In this document: in pieces, positions 26,490 to 35,903 of the stretch
Position numbering within the stretch: position 1 is the stretch's first letter
How the letters are laid out: every line of letters begins with the position of its first letter
The notes under the pieces: model-generated
Told to the model about the DNA's origin: nothing
The model's input: only the letters and a program-made list of their open reading frames with translations
Database searches by the model: none
Program-made: the position numbers and the translations under genes
Assembly (NCBI GenBank): GCA_030430205.1
Contig: JAUIGE010000024.1
Coordinates: 1-64,000 of the forward strand
DNA from: Bacteroidia bacterium
Lineage (GTDB): Bacteria; Bacteroidota; Bacteroidia; J057
Length of the DNA: 64,000 nucleotides
Reading direction: 5' to 3'

Positions 26490-28595
26490 TCACCGCCCCA
26501 CCACCAACTTCTTCGTCAACAACTTCCCTCCCGCCTGAAACTTAATCACATACATGCCCGCAGCCAATCCGCTGACATCAAGCCTCACTTCATGCTTCCC
26601 GGCCTCAAAGGCTTTTCCCTGCAAAATCATTTTGCTCATCCTGCCATCCAGGCTAAAGATGCCCAGCATCACGGCATCTCTTTCTCCCAGGAAGAAAGGA
26701 ATGCGGACCTCCTCGCGGGCCGGATTGGGGTAGAGCGGAAAAAGTGCGACTTCATTCGATTCAAAAGGAATCGTCAACTCCACCACATTGGACATGGTAT
26801 AGCTGCCGTCGAGGTCGACCTGCTTCAGGCGATAGTAAAATCGCCCGCCCCAGGCCACTTCTGTGTCCATAAACTGGTATTCATAACGGCCATCAGGGCC
26901 GTTGGGGAAGGGCTGGGCACTGACGAAGTCAATGGATTCAAAGGTTTCTCCATCTGCGGAACGCAGGATTTCGAAACCCGAATTGTTGATTTCATTGACC
27001 GTGACCCATGACAGATGGGCAGCACGGGATTCGACCTTTGCGTCGAAGGATACCATATCAACGGGAAACACATTGGTTCCGCGAAACTCCCAGATACACT
27101 GGTTGCCGCCGGTTCCATCTACCAGGAGGATATAATCTCCGGAGGGTAGGTTGGGAATGTTCAGGTTGATCAGGTTGGTATCTACGACACAACCATAAGC
27201 GGTCTCGGTGCTGAGGTCGCAGGTAGGGTTTTGGGGTCCTCCGGCATTGGAGAAAACCCCCATTTGCAAAGTGGGCGAGATGCCCAATCCCTGGCAATTG
27301 ATGTTGCTAATGGTCAGGTCCAGCTGGCCTGTGGCCGGATGATTGAAGGTATACCAAACGGTATTTTCATTGGTTGCCCAGAGTTGCTGGTTGTTGGGCG
27401 CATCGCAAAAATCGGTGCCGGTATGGGCGCGCGCGCCCCAGGCATCGGGTTCGGCATAAGGGCCACTTTTGGGCGAAGTCGCCTCGTAGTTGCAGCCTAT
27501 GCCCTCCAAAGGAAGGGCCGTATAGCATTTGTCGGCGGGAGCCGTAGGCTTGAGTTGATTGATTTTGATGTCAAAACCCTGATCATCTTCCTCCCAAATG
27601 CGGATATATACCCGCTCGCCGGGCCTTCCGTCTACGCGGATTTTTCCATTGGTACAACCAAAAAGACAGGCGACTTTTCCGCAACCGCGAAACTCCAGGC
27701 CGGAGCAATCTCCGGTACTGGTGGTGTACCAGGCGTAAGCCACATCGGTCTCACAGAGGTTGATCGCGCCATTGGCGACGCAGCCGCCCAGGTTTTCGAA
27801 CTGGATCTCCACCCCACCTGTCCTGGCAGGCAAGACAGCGCTAAACCACACATCCATCGGCGTGGCCGATCCCTGGCAGCCGCTCAGCGGCGCGGTGGTG
27901 GAAGCCGTGGGTTTCGAACCGTTGGAACGGTTCACGAGGTAGTTGACAGGCACGGTGGCCTGGACTGGATTGCTACAGTCAAAAGGCTGGCTAAAAGCCA
28001 GTGGAACCGCGCTTGCGCATTCGTCACAATCATTTTTGATCGAGCGAATTTGGGTAAATTCAATTTCAAAACCCTGATCATCGCCTTCCCAAACGCGCAG
28101 GTATATCCAATCTCCTTCGGCTCCATAAGCCTGAATATTGAAGCGTTCTTTGTCTACACAGGAGAGGTAACTCAAAGAGCTGCAACTTCCCCCGGACCCG
28201 GCATTGTATGCCGCGACGCGTATATCCGTTGAGCACAAAAAGCCGCTGCAACCGCCCCGGTTTTCCCAGGCGATGTCCAGGCCATCGGATTCGATGGGAA
28301 TTTGGATTTTAAACCAAATATCTTCGCTATTGCCAGCCAGCCAGCCACAGGCTGGAGCGGGACTGGTCGTGGAATGCGTTGCCGCATTCGTGCCATTTTG
28401 ATCAATATCATAAACGACTCCCAGGCCTGCGCCTGAAGTAAGCCAGGCACCGCCGCCACAGGCGACATGGGGGGCCGAGGGGGAGGCCAGGGTGATGGCT
28501 GCACTGCAATTGTCATTGACTACGGCACCATAGGCAGAGGCTATGCCTATGGCAAGGCATAGCATCATCAGAATGTGGGTAAAAAAACGCTCCAT
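26490..28595 (-). CDS. T9SS type A cargo protein with three beta-sandwich modules
   Basis: The 701-residue protein has a signal peptide (MERFFTHILMMLCLAIGIASA). Three related modules of ~150 residues follow, starting NDNCSAAITL, KNDCDECASAVPL and ADKCYTALPLEG. The first two contain near-identical ends (VYIRIWEEDDQGFDIKI against IYLRVWEGDDQGFEIEF). They look like the pre-peptidase/CUB-like sandwiches common in these secreted proteins, with many conserved Cys. A fibronectin-III-like domain follows (AHLSWVTVNEINNSGFEILR), then the T9SS type A sorting domain (LFPLYPNPAREEVRIPF, GMYVIKF). No enzyme motif is visible, so an adhesive or binding role is inferred. Confidence 0.85.
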   Translation of the reverse strand: MERFFTHILMMLCLAIGIASAYGAVVNDNCSAAITLASPSAPHVACGGGAWLTSGAGLGVVYDIDQNGTNAATHSTTSPAPACGWLAGNSEDIWFKIQIPIESDGLDIAWENRGGCSGFLCSTDIRVAAYNAGSGGSCSSLSYLSCVDKERFNIQAYGAEGDWIYLRVWEGDDQGFEIEFTQIRSIKNDCDECASAVPLAFSQPFDCSNPVQATVPVNYLVNRSNGSKPTASTTAPLSGCQGSATPMDVWFSAVLPARTGGVEIQFENLGGCVANGAINLCETDVAYAWYTTSTGDCSGLEFRGCGKVACLFGCTNGKIRVDGRPGERVYIRIWEEDDQGFDIKINQLKPTAPADKCYTALPLEGIGCNYEATSPKSGPYAEPDAWGARAHTGTDFCDAPNNQQLWATNENTVWYTFNHPATGQLDLTISNINCQGLGISPTLQMGVFSNAGGPQNPTCDLSTETAYGCVVDTNLINLNIPNLPSGDYILLVDGTGGNQCIWEFRGTNVFPVDMVSFDAKVESRAAHLSWVTVNEINNSGFEILRSADGETFESIDFVSAQPFPNGPDGRYEYQFMDTEVAWGGRFYYRLKQVDLDGSYTMSNVVELTIPFESNEVALFPLYPNPAREEVRIPFFLGERDAVMLGIFSLDGRMSKMILQGKAFEAGKHEVRLDVSGLAAGMYVIKFQAGGKLLTKKLVVGR

Positions 28596-28688
28596 GAGAA
28601 TATCGGTTTACAAGTGAATATTCGGAGCTCTCTCGTGTGTTGTTTTTGCGCAGCGGAATGGGAACGACTTACATATTGGTTTATTATA

Positions 28689-29792
28689 TTATTTTTTGAT
28701 AATCCGCTCGATAAAATATCTATCCTCGGTAGTTATCTCCAAAACATAATAAGCCGGAACCAGGTAATTCATATCTATTTCAAATACATTTTCCCTACTC
28801 TGCCGTTGTAAAATCATGCGACCTTGCAGGTCAAAAAGGCGAATCTGGGCTGTTTGTCCACGTAATTCAGGGATGCGGATATGGAGTTGATCAGTGGTGG
28901 GGTTAGGAAAAAGCTGTGCTTCCAGCGGAGCCAATTTGCTCTCCAGACCCAAAGTGGGCACTTCGCCACGGAGCGAGTCCTGGTAAATGACTTGCGTCAC
29001 TACTTCGTTCCCGCCCAGGGCTGTCGTATTGATTTGCAGGATGGGAATATCCATTCCCTTTGCCAGCCATTTATATTCCACCCGTGGAATGGTGGGAACC
29101 TTAAAGTTGATAAGGGTGTCGAATTTGATGGAGTCTTCTCCCATGATCTCACTCCGGACACGGATAGCATCAAAGGTCCCAAAAGGAGTGGTGATGCTGC
29201 CCCAACCGTCTACTTCGCTTTTGCGGGTGCGATCCTGACGGATATAAAAGCTTCCCAGGCCAGGTATCTGCAAGTCCAGGATAGCCTGCGAAAAACCAGA
29301 GTCTGTATCCAAATAATTCAGCGGAAAGCGGTAAACCACATCTACCGGATCTTTCTCTAAAAAGATCGGCAACAGGCCATTCAAAAGGGTAGCCTGGCCC
29401 ATATCATTGTAGGCTGAAGCATTTTTTTCATTTATCTGATACCCGCCAGAAAAAGACACCCCACCTATCGGCAGGCTATCGGCTGAGGTACGGATATATT
29501 GAACAAGGTTAGCTTTGGATGATACCGAAAAGAGCAGGGTAAACGGAAGGTCTGAACGAGAAATGAAGCTATCCACCTGCTGGAATTGAGGCATCAGCCC
29601 ACTGAAATCCCAGTTAAAATTGGCACCTGTCGGCCCCGGATCGACAACGATCAGGGTATCGGCCGTACTTGTCCGGGGTCTGTCCCCTGGAGAAGGCATA
29701 TCACTTTGTTCAATTGTGATCTGAGTCTGCGCATGCAGGCCAAAAAAGCCCATCAAAACGAATAAACTGGCAAAAATGAAGATCTTTTTCAT
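28689..29792 (-). CDS. T9SS type A cargo protein
   Basis: The start is set at 29792, where MKKIFIFASLFVLMGFFGLH gives a signal peptide; the upstream ATG at 29810 adds six residues of no signal character. The mature 345 residues form a beta-rich domain, with W.GSITTPFGTFDAIRVR in the middle and GPTGANFNWDFSG near the N-terminus. Domains of this kind appear in many Bacteroidota secreted proteins, but I cannot name a function. The end is a T9SS type A domain: LFPNPTTDQLHIRIPE, RLFDLQGRMIL, YYVLEI, then basic residues. It runs in the same direction as the cargo gene at 26490, 93 bp downstream. Confidence 0.82.
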   Translation of the reverse strand: MKKIFIFASLFVLMGFFGLHAQTQITIEQSDMPSPGDRPRTSTADTLIVVDPGPTGANFNWDFSGLMPQFQQVDSFISRSDLPFTLLFSVSSKANLVQYIRTSADSLPIGGVSFSGGYQINEKNASAYNDMGQATLLNGLLPIFLEKDPVDVVYRFPLNYLDTDSGFSQAILDLQIPGLGSFYIRQDRTRKSEVDGWGSITTPFGTFDAIRVRSEIMGEDSIKFDTLINFKVPTIPRVEYKWLAKGMDIPILQINTTALGGNEVVTQVIYQDSLRGEVPTLGLESKLAPLEAQLFPNPTTDQLHIRIPELRGQTAQIRLFDLQGRMILQRQSRENVFEIDMNYLVPAYYVLEITTEDRYFIERIIKK

Positions 29793-29929
29793 GTATGGCT
29801 GAATTAACAAATTAATAATGGTCTCAATTAGCGAAATAGCGCGCTAAAAAGAAAAAAGTTGTAGATTCAAAGTTTGAATGGTTTCAGCTAAGGAGCATTT
29901 TACTAAAAACACACAAATTTTCATCTGTT

Positions 29930-32815
29930 TTGAATGGAAGGTTAATTGATTCTTCACACCCTTTTGAGGTGATTTATGCCTTGTATCATCATGAATACCT
30001 CGGTTGTATGGTTTCTCCCCATGCAGTAGAAATCATGCCCAGCGGGGATTTAAGTTTTGCCTACCAAAGGTTACATCCAGAAAACCTGGAACAATTTGCC
30101 CATCAACTCGATGAGGTGGATTATAAATTGATTGAGCTTTGTGCAGAAATATATCCGAAAAGGATCATTAAAAAATTCAGGGGGAACCCCAGGGAAGAGC
30201 ACACTTTTTTTACCGAAAAATTTACAGGAGAAGTAGCCAAAAGTATCCTTCGCCAGATTCAACGCCAAATGGCGAAAATCTTGCCCATGCTGAGTGATAG
30301 AAAAATCTACTCCATGGCCAATGATGGCTATCCGGCACACAAGAAAATTACTTTTGTCCACGAAAAAGCTCGGATCCAATTTCATTTCCTGCAATATGAT
30401 AAGGAAGGCAAGCTCTATACGGATCACTTCCGCTATTTCCCTACCATCCGAATCGATGACACCCCTTTAAAATTTATCAACAAAAACGCCATCCTTCCTT
30501 GTGAAGATCCTGCCTGGATGCTGGTAGAGGAAAAGCTGTTGACTTTTGAAAGAGATGTGGAAGGGAAAAAGCTTAAGCCTTTTTTGAAAAAGTCCTTCAT
30601 CTCGGTCCCCTTACGGCAGAAAGAGGTGTATTTCACCACTTTTGTTCCTCAGCTCATCGAGCAATACTATGTGCGATCTCAATGCTTTGGCATCCGCACC
30701 ATACAGGAAGATCCGGCTTTCAGCCTGAAGGTCGAAGAGCTCGATGAGCTCTCTTATGCCTTTAAACCCCAGGTCACCTACGGTGAGTATACCCTTAGCC
30801 TCAAGGAGGTAAGCATCGCCAAAGCCATCATGAAAAAGGAAGATGATGAGTTTGTTTTTTACAAAATAAAGCGAAATGTCTGGGCCGAGGATGAAATAAG
30901 AAGGCTGCTTGACAAAGTCAAGCCCTCCCCTACCAGCCTCACCCCCTGGGAATACATTCCCAGAGAAACAGGTCTGGCCTGGCTGGCTCAGCACGCTTCC
31001 TATCTGGAAGCCAAGGGCGTAGAAATCCTGCAGCCTAAAAAGGATGCAGAAATCAACCTGGGCCAGCCCAAACTGGAGATGGAAACCACCGAAGAAGGCG
31101 ACTGGTTTGACATCAAAGCCATCGTCCACATTGGGCCCTTTCGCATTCCTTTTATCAAATTCAGAAAGCATATCCTGAGCGGCAAACGCGAGTTCAGGTT
31201 GCCTGACGGCAGCATTTGTATACTGCCTGAGCATTGGTTTTCTGACTTCCGGCACCTCCTGGAAGTCTCTGAAAAGAAATCAGAGGAAAACTTACGCATA
31301 CGCAAGTATCAGGCTCCGCTGCTCAATTTCCCCTCCCGCCAAAAAGGCCAGGACATAGACCTGATGACCATCCTGAATGGCAAAAAGGACATTCCCGCCA
31401 TTGAACCTCCAAAAGGCCTGAAAGCCGAATTGAGAGGCTACCAATTGGAAGGGCTGAGCTGGCTCAATTTCCTCCGGGGCCACGGGATAGGCGGTATATT
31501 GGCCGATGATATGGGTTTGGGAAAAACATTGCAGACGCTGGCCTTGCTGCTGCATGAAAAGGAAAGAGGTATACAAGTGCCTTCTTTGGCCATTTTGCCT
31601 ACTTCTCTTATGCATAACTGGCTCAATGAAGCCAAAAAATTTGCGCCGGACCTGCGGGTAATGATACATGCCGGGATACAGCGAAGCAAAGATATATCCG
31701 TCTTTTCGGATTTTGATCTTATCCTGACGACCTATGGCCTGGCCAGGCAGGATCTCGATATTTTGGTACAATTTCCCTTTCACTACCTGATTCTGGATGA
31801 AAGTCAAACGATCAAAAATCCCACTTCCAAGACCGCTAAAGCAGTCAAAAAACTGATATCACATCACAGGCTTTCCCTCACAGGAACGCCCATCGAAAAT
31901 ACCGTCATGGACATCTGGTCGCAGATGTCATTTCTTAATCCGGGTTTGCTGGGGAGTGAGAACTTTTTCAAAAAGTTTTATGTCCAGCCTATCGAAAAGG
32001 GTAAAGACCCTGCACGGATCGCCAAATTGAGAAGGATCATATATCCTTTTATCCTTCGCCGCCGCAAGCGGCAGGTGGAAAAAGAACTGCCACCCAAAAT
32101 CGAGCGACTCCACTACTGCGGCATGGATGAGGCGCAAGCTGAATTCTATGAAGAAACCCGCAACCAATACCGCAATTACTTGCTGGAACTGGTCAATAGC
32201 GGCACCTATAAGCGAAATAAACTGAATTTATTAGCTGGTCTGCAGAAGCTCCGACAAATCGCTATCCACCCCCAATTGGTGGAAAAAGGCAAATATTCAT
32301 TGGAACAAAGCGGGAAATACCTGGAAGTGAAGCGGATGGTGCATGAAGTCATCAGCAAGAAATCCAAGGTGCTCGTATTTTCACAATTTGTAAAAATGCT
32401 TCAATTGCTCAAGGACGACCTGGACAAAGAAGGCATCCCCTATAACTACCTGGATGGCAGTACCAAAGACCGGGCAAAAGAGGTTGAAGAGTTTCAAACC
32501 AATAAAAAGATTCCGGTATTTTTGATCAGCCTCAAGGCTGGAGGCGTCGGTCTCAACCTGACAGCGGCAGATTATGTTTTCATCCTGGATCCCTGGTGGA
32601 ATCCGGCGGTCGAAAACCAGGCAATAGACCGTAGTCATCGTATTGGGCAGAAAAAAACGGTCTTTTTCTACAAATTTATCACGGAAGAAACGATAGAAGA
32701 AAAAATCCTGGAGCTACAAAAGCGGAAAGCCAAGCTTTCAGATGACATCATCTCTATTGAAGATGATGTGTACAAAGGGATGACAGAAGAGGATTTTGCA
32801 GCCTTTTTGGGGTAG
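29930..32815 (+). CDS. SNF2-family DEAD/DEAH helicase
   Basis: The 961-residue protein is a bacterial Swi2/Snf2 ATPase. A ~480-residue N-terminal region precedes the motor. Motif I is DDMGLGKT with Lys532, motif II is DESQ at 623-626 (the usual bacterial variant), LTGTPIEN is motif III, and the C-terminal lobe holds VFSQFVKML, LKAGGVGLNL and motif VI QAIDRSHRIGQ. It should use ATP to translocate on duplex DNA and remodel protein-DNA complexes; in bacteria such proteins are linked to transcription recycling or genome defence. The first available start is TTG at 29930. The frame is open from 29840 but has no ATG, and no clear ribosome-binding site is seen, so the exact N-terminus is uncertain. 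Confidence 0.92.
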   Translation: MNGRLIDSSHPFEVIYALYHHEYLGCMVSPHAVEIMPSGDLSFAYQRLHPENLEQFAHQLDEVDYKLIELCAEIYPKRIIKKFRGNPREEHTFFTEKFTGEVAKSILRQIQRQMAKILPMLSDRKIYSMANDGYPAHKKITFVHEKARIQFHFLQYDKEGKLYTDHFRYFPTIRIDDTPLKFINKNAILPCEDPAWMLVEEKLLTFERDVEGKKLKPFLKKSFISVPLRQKEVYFTTFVPQLIEQYYVRSQCFGIRTIQEDPAFSLKVEELDELSYAFKPQVTYGEYTLSLKEVSIAKAIMKKEDDEFVFYKIKRNVWAEDEIRRLLDKVKPSPTSLTPWEYIPRETGLAWLAQHASYLEAKGVEILQPKKDAEINLGQPKLEMETTEEGDWFDIKAIVHIGPFRIPFIKFRKHILSGKREFRLPDGSICILPEHWFSDFRHLLEVSEKKSEENLRIRKYQAPLLNFPSRQKGQDIDLMTILNGKKDIPAIEPPKGLKAELRGYQLEGLSWLNFLRGHGIGGILADDMGLGKTLQTLALLLHEKERGIQVPSLAILPTSLMHNWLNEAKKFAPDLRVMIHAGIQRSKDISVFSDFDLILTTYGLARQDLDILVQFPFHYLILDESQTIKNPTSKTAKAVKKLISHHRLSLTGTPIENTVMDIWSQMSFLNPGLLGSENFFKKFYVQPIEKGKDPARIAKLRRIIYPFILRRRKRQVEKELPPKIERLHYCGMDEAQAEFYEETRNQYRNYLLELVNSGTYKRNKLNLLAGLQKLRQIAIHPQLVEKGKYSLEQSGKYLEVKRMVHEVISKKSKVLVFSQFVKMLQLLKDDLDKEGIPYNYLDGSTKDRAKEVEEFQTNKKIPVFLISLKAGGVGLNLTAADYVFILDPWWNPAVENQAIDRSHRIGQKKTVFFYKFITEETIEEKILELQKRKAKLSDDIISIEDDVYKGMTEEDFAAFLG

Positions 32816-32825
32816 TGAATGGCGC

Positions 32826-33503
32826 TCAATACGCCAGCGTATACAAAAAATCAATCCGATCTTCTGCGCCGCGCTCGCGCGCCATCTTGCGCGCGGCCAT
32901 ATCCGCCCTTCTCATCGGATCTATGATCCGATATTTGCCACGCAAAGCGCTGATGATATGCAGGCTTTCGGCCTGGCTGATCTCATGCCCGCCACTCACA
33001 AAGACAGGCTTGGTGTCTGCACGGGTTCGCAGGGCATAGCCCAGCGTCTCTTCCTCCCACCTGATGGGAAGCGCGCTTCCTGCTTCAGGAGGAAGCTTTC
33101 CTTTTTCATAAGGCAAAAGGGAATCTTTGGCCAGGCCAATGGTAGAGATACCGGCTTTCACGCCGACCCAGGAGGCCAGCCCCATCTTGCGGGGATGGGC
33201 GATACCATGCCCATCAATGATGAGCAAACGAGGCCGCAGGCCTTGTACCGCTTCCAGTTGCGAGAGCAAATGCAGCAGCAGCGGCCCTTCGCGAAAAGCG
33301 AAAAAGCCTGGAATGTATGCCTGTGTGACAGGGAGAATCAGGCCGTAAAGGCCCATTTCGCCATATTCATAGCTGACTATGTCAGCTGCTATATAGGCTG
33401 TTTCGTCAGCGTATTGCACATCGAGTGTGCATATCAATCCGCCTTTTTTCATCAAAAAAGGAGAGTCGTCCCCGAAGATTTTGACTTGCTCCGCGAGGAG
33501 CAA
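32826..33503 (-). CDS. nfi: Endonuclease V (deoxyinosine 3' endonuclease)
   Basis: The 225 residues match Nfi, which nicks DNA near deaminated bases such as deoxyinosine to start repair. The conserved blocks are in order: CTLDVQYADE with the first acidic ligand, YIPGFFAFREGP with the Glu, then LLIIDGHGIAHPRKMGLASW with the second Asp, and TIGLAKDSLL. The reading frame remains open upstream into the arsR gene without any ATG; TTG at 33503 is the only usual start close by, and the family normally has about ten more N-terminal residues of the kind encoded just upstream (LQQQ). The start is therefore unsure. It converges with the SNF2 gene, 10 bp apart. Confidence 0.9.
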   Translation of the reverse strand: MLLAEQVKIFGDDSPFLMKKGGLICTLDVQYADETAYIAADIVSYEYGEMGLYGLILPVTQAYIPGFFAFREGPLLLHLLSQLEAVQGLRPRLLIIDGHGIAHPRKMGLASWVGVKAGISTIGLAKDSLLPYEKGKLPPEAGSALPIRWEEETLGYALRTRADTKPVFVSGGHEISQAESLHIISALRGKYRIIDPMRRADMAARKMARERGAEDRIDFLYTLAY

Positions 33504-33550
33504 CTGCTGCTGAAGAAATTGTGATTGAATATGAAATGGTTTTAGAGGTG

Positions 33551-33880
33551 TTAAGCCACTTTCAGTCCAAACATAGCTGTGCTATGAACTGCCTGTAGGC
33601 GCTCTAAAATAGAAATCATTTCGCTGACATCCTCGTCCCGTAACATATAAATGGTTTTTTTGCCAGCTCTTTGAGAGGTCAAAACACCTTTGTTTTTCAG
33701 GATTCCCAGGTGGTGAGAGGCTATTGCCTGCTCTATATTCAAATGTGTATGGATATCTGTGACAGATAGCGGGCCGCCCTGGTCCAGGAGATCGACGATG
33801 GCGATTCGTATAGGGTGGGCGATTGCCCGCATGACTTCTGTAGAATTTTCAAGAAAATGTGAAGAAAATCGACTTTTCAT
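33551..33880 (-). CDS. ArsR-family winged-helix transcriptional regulator
   Basis: The 109-residue protein has the ArsR layout: an N-terminal helix with MRAIAHPIRIAIVDLL, the recognition helix in EQAIASHHLGILKNKGVL and a wing (SQRAGKKTIYML). The classical metal-binding ELCVCDL cysteines are absent: the corresponding place reads GPLSVTDIHTHL. It may therefore sense something other than arsenic-group metals. In the AT-rich upstream region the short palindromes atacgtat (33909-33916) and gaatattc (33917-33924) are possible operator sites for autoregulation. Endonuclease V follows on the same strand. Confidence 0.88.
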   Translation of the reverse strand: MKSRFSSHFLENSTEVMRAIAHPIRIAIVDLLDQGGPLSVTDIHTHLNIEQAIASHHLGILKNKGVLTSQRAGKKTIYMLRDEDVSEMISILERLQAVHSTAMFGLKVA

Positions 33881-34145
33881 GATAGTATATTTTATGATTT
33901 TACGTCTGATACGTATGAATATTCCTTTATTTTAATTACAATGCAAAAATACCAATAATTATTTATAATGATTAACGAAAATAATAAAAAAATGTTAATT
34001 TTTTATAAAATTATCTAAAAAAATTACAATATGTTAATTACAAAGGGCTTTTTCTTTCTTAAAATAATTGGTTTGAAAACAAAGATTCCTTTACGATCTG
34101 ATTACCTTAGCTGTTGTTAACAAATCATTAAAATCATATATATCT

Positions 34146-35030
34146 ATGCGGCTATCTTTAAATCCTGAAGATTTCACCTATACCGGGAAAAAAAAGCTTT
34201 CCTTAAAGGATGCACCCAACCTGATCCCCCCCCTATATAAAGGCAAAAAGGAGTATAAAAAGTTTCTACAGGAGTACCAGGATGAGACCAATGAGCTACA
34301 GAAAATGATGTATGCCCATGATCGGTATTCGATGCTGCTGATATTTCAGGCGATGGATGCGGCGGGGAAGGATGGTACCATCAAGCATGTGATGTCGGGC
34401 ATCAACCCTCACGGTCTTCAGATTTTTTCCTTTAAAAAACCTTCTACCAATGAGTTGGACCATGACTTCATGTGGAGAACCAGCAAATGCCTGCCTGAAA
34501 GAGGACGATTGGGCATTTTCAACAGATCTTACTATGAGGAGGTGCTGGTCGTAAAAGTGCATCCTGAAATCCTGACCAAATACCAGTTGATTCCAAAGGA
34601 ATTTATCACGGATGTAGAGGAGGTGTTCCAACAACGCTATGAGGACATTAAGAATTTTGAGAAATATATCCATCGGCAGGGAATACGCGTAATGAAGTTT
34701 TTTCTCAACTTATCGAAGGATGAACAAAAAAATCGCTTCATAGACAGGATTGACAGACAGGACAAAAATTGGAAATTTTCAGAGGCAGATGTGAAAGAAC
34801 GGCATTTTTGGCCTCAATATATGGAAGCCTATGAGCAAGCCATCAATGCCACAGCCACAGAGCATGCTCCCTGGTATGTCATCCCGGCAGATGATAAAAG
34901 GAATATGCGCCTGATCGTTTCCCAGCTTATACTGGATGAAATGCGCAAACTGGACATGCATTATCCCATCGTTACGGAGGAGCGAAAAGCGGAATTGCAG
35001 CAGATAAGAAAGGATTTGACCGAAAGTTAA
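34146..35030 (+). CDS. Polyphosphate kinase 2 family protein
   Basis: The 294 residues match PPK2, which transfers phosphate between polyphosphate and nucleotides. The Walker A motif is AMDAAGKDGT at 69-78. The second conserved block is RGRLGIFNRSYYEEVLVVKV at 119-138; the YYEEVLVVKVHP wording resembles PPK2 class III proteins, which phosphorylate AMP and ADP. The lid region holds RFIDRIDRQDKNWKFSEADV and the end APWYVIPADDKRNMR. It is cytoplasmic, full length, and preceded by a 265-bp AT-rich gap with no other gene. Confidence 0.92.
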   Translation: MRLSLNPEDFTYTGKKKLSLKDAPNLIPPLYKGKKEYKKFLQEYQDETNELQKMMYAHDRYSMLLIFQAMDAAGKDGTIKHVMSGINPHGLQIFSFKKPSTNELDHDFMWRTSKCLPERGRLGIFNRSYYEEVLVVKVHPEILTKYQLIPKEFITDVEEVFQQRYEDIKNFEKYIHRQGIRVMKFFLNLSKDEQKNRFIDRIDRQDKNWKFSEADVKERHFWPQYMEAYEQAINATATEHAPWYVIPADDKRNMRLIVSQLILDEMRKLDMHYPIVTEERKAELQQIRKDLTES

Positions 35031-35047
35031 GGCACGATTATTCTCCT

Positions 35048-35055
35048 TATATTTG
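35048..35055 (+). promoter_or_regulatory. Candidate -7 element for the pterin dehydratase-dut pair
   Basis: TATATTTG is an exact TAnnTTTG match 19 bp before the ATG at 35075. A -33 TTTG at the right distance is not present, so the assignment is moderate to weak. Confidence 0.4.
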
Positions 35056-35074
35056 TATCCATCTGAGATGCCTT

Positions 35075-35356
35075 ATGAAAAAATATACCCCAGAAACCGC
35101 CGTTGAGAAGTTGAAGGAACTGCCTGGATGGGCATTTGAAAATGATGGAATAGAGAAAAAGTTTGTTTTCAACAATTTTATCCAGGCCATGGGCTTCATC
35201 AATCAACTGGCATTGTATGCTGAAAAAGCAAACCACCATGCAGAAATATTCAACGTCTATAATAAAGTCAATATCCGCCTCAGTACGCATGACGCCGGAG
35301 GGGTAACGGATAAGGATTTTCATTTAGCCCAACAAATAGATCAACTTATTCCTTAG
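35075..35356 (+). CDS. 4a-hydroxytetrahydrobiopterin dehydratase (pterin carbinolamine dehydratase)
   Basis: The 93-residue protein is the full length of the PCD/PhhB family, which dehydrates 4a-hydroxy-tetrahydropterin. The family signature is visible as [19 protein letters not shown] with the His-His pair, followed by [12 protein letters not shown] containing the second His and Asp. The usual partner is an aromatic amino acid hydroxylase, but none is nearby. The gene ends 10 bp before dut, so the two are likely cotranscribed. Confidence 0.92.
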   Translation: MKKYTPETAVEKLKELPGWAFENDGIEKKFVFNNFIQAMGFINQLALYAEKANHHAEIFNVYNKVNIRLSTHDAGGVTDKDFHLAQQIDQLIP

Positions 35357-35366
35357 AAATAACCAC

Positions 35367-35804
35367 ATGTTAAAGGTAAACGTCATCAATCAATCTCTCA
35401 ATCCTATGCCCTTCTATGCTACCGAAGGTGCTGCCGGCATGGACCTCTATGCCAACAATGAAGAAGTCATCATCCTGGGCCCTGGCGAGCGCAGCCTGAT
35501 TCCTACCGGAATCCATATAGAATTGCCTTCTGGCTATGAGGCGCAGGTGCGCCCCCGTTCAGGCCTGGCAGTCCGCAATGGCGTGACCGTACTCAATGCG
35601 CCCGGCACCATAGACTCTGATTACAGAGGCGAAATCAAGGTCCCGCTTGTCAACCTGGGACAGGAAGATTTCACTATTCTACGTGGTGAGCGCATTGCTC
35701 AGATGGTGGTCGCGAAGTATGAGCGAATCAGTTGGCAGGCTGCTGAGGCCCTTTCTGATACACATCGTGGAGAGGGAGGCTTTGGCCATACGGGGAAGAA
35801 TTAA
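35367..35804 (+). CDS. dut: dUTP diphosphatase
   Basis: The 145-residue trimeric dUTPase hydrolyses dUTP to dUMP, keeping uracil out of DNA and supplying thymidylate synthesis. The five conserved motifs are all present: AGMDLYA (23-29), RPRSGLA (62-68), [11 protein letters not shown] (80-90) with the catalytic Asp, GERIAQMV (107-114) and the Gly-rich tail [10 protein letters not shown] (134-143) that closes over the substrate. It stands just ahead of the envelope operon starting at 35904, a neighbourhood found in other Bacteroidota. Confidence 0.97.
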   Translation: MLKVNVINQSLNPMPFYATEGAAGMDLYANNEEVIILGPGERSLIPTGIHIELPSGYEAQVRPRSGLAVRNGVTVLNAPGTIDSDYRGEIKVPLVNLGQEDFTILRGERIAQMVVAKYERISWQAAEALSDTHRGEGGFGHTGKN

Positions 35805-35810
35805 TTGGCA

Positions 35811-35900
35811 GATGAGCAGACCTGTCCTGAGCAAAGTCGAAGGATGAGAGGATGAGCAGATGAGAGGATTGAGGAGATTTGAAGGAAATTTGAAGGAAAA
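35811..35900. repeat. gatgag / tttgaagga short tandem repeats
   Basis: The gap between dut and the TPR gene is made of short direct repeats: gatgagcagatgagaggat-type units and atttgaaggaaatttgaagg just before the ATG, plus the segment cctgagcaaagtcgaagga. No ORF is evident. It replaces any recognisable promoter for the downstream operon. Confidence 0.6.
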
Positions 35901-35903
35901 ATT

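Noticed and set aside
34072-34110. Promoter for the PPK2 gene (TTTG then taccttag)
   Set aside because: The spacer is 27 bp, outside the accepted range, and the -7 element matches only 6 of 8.
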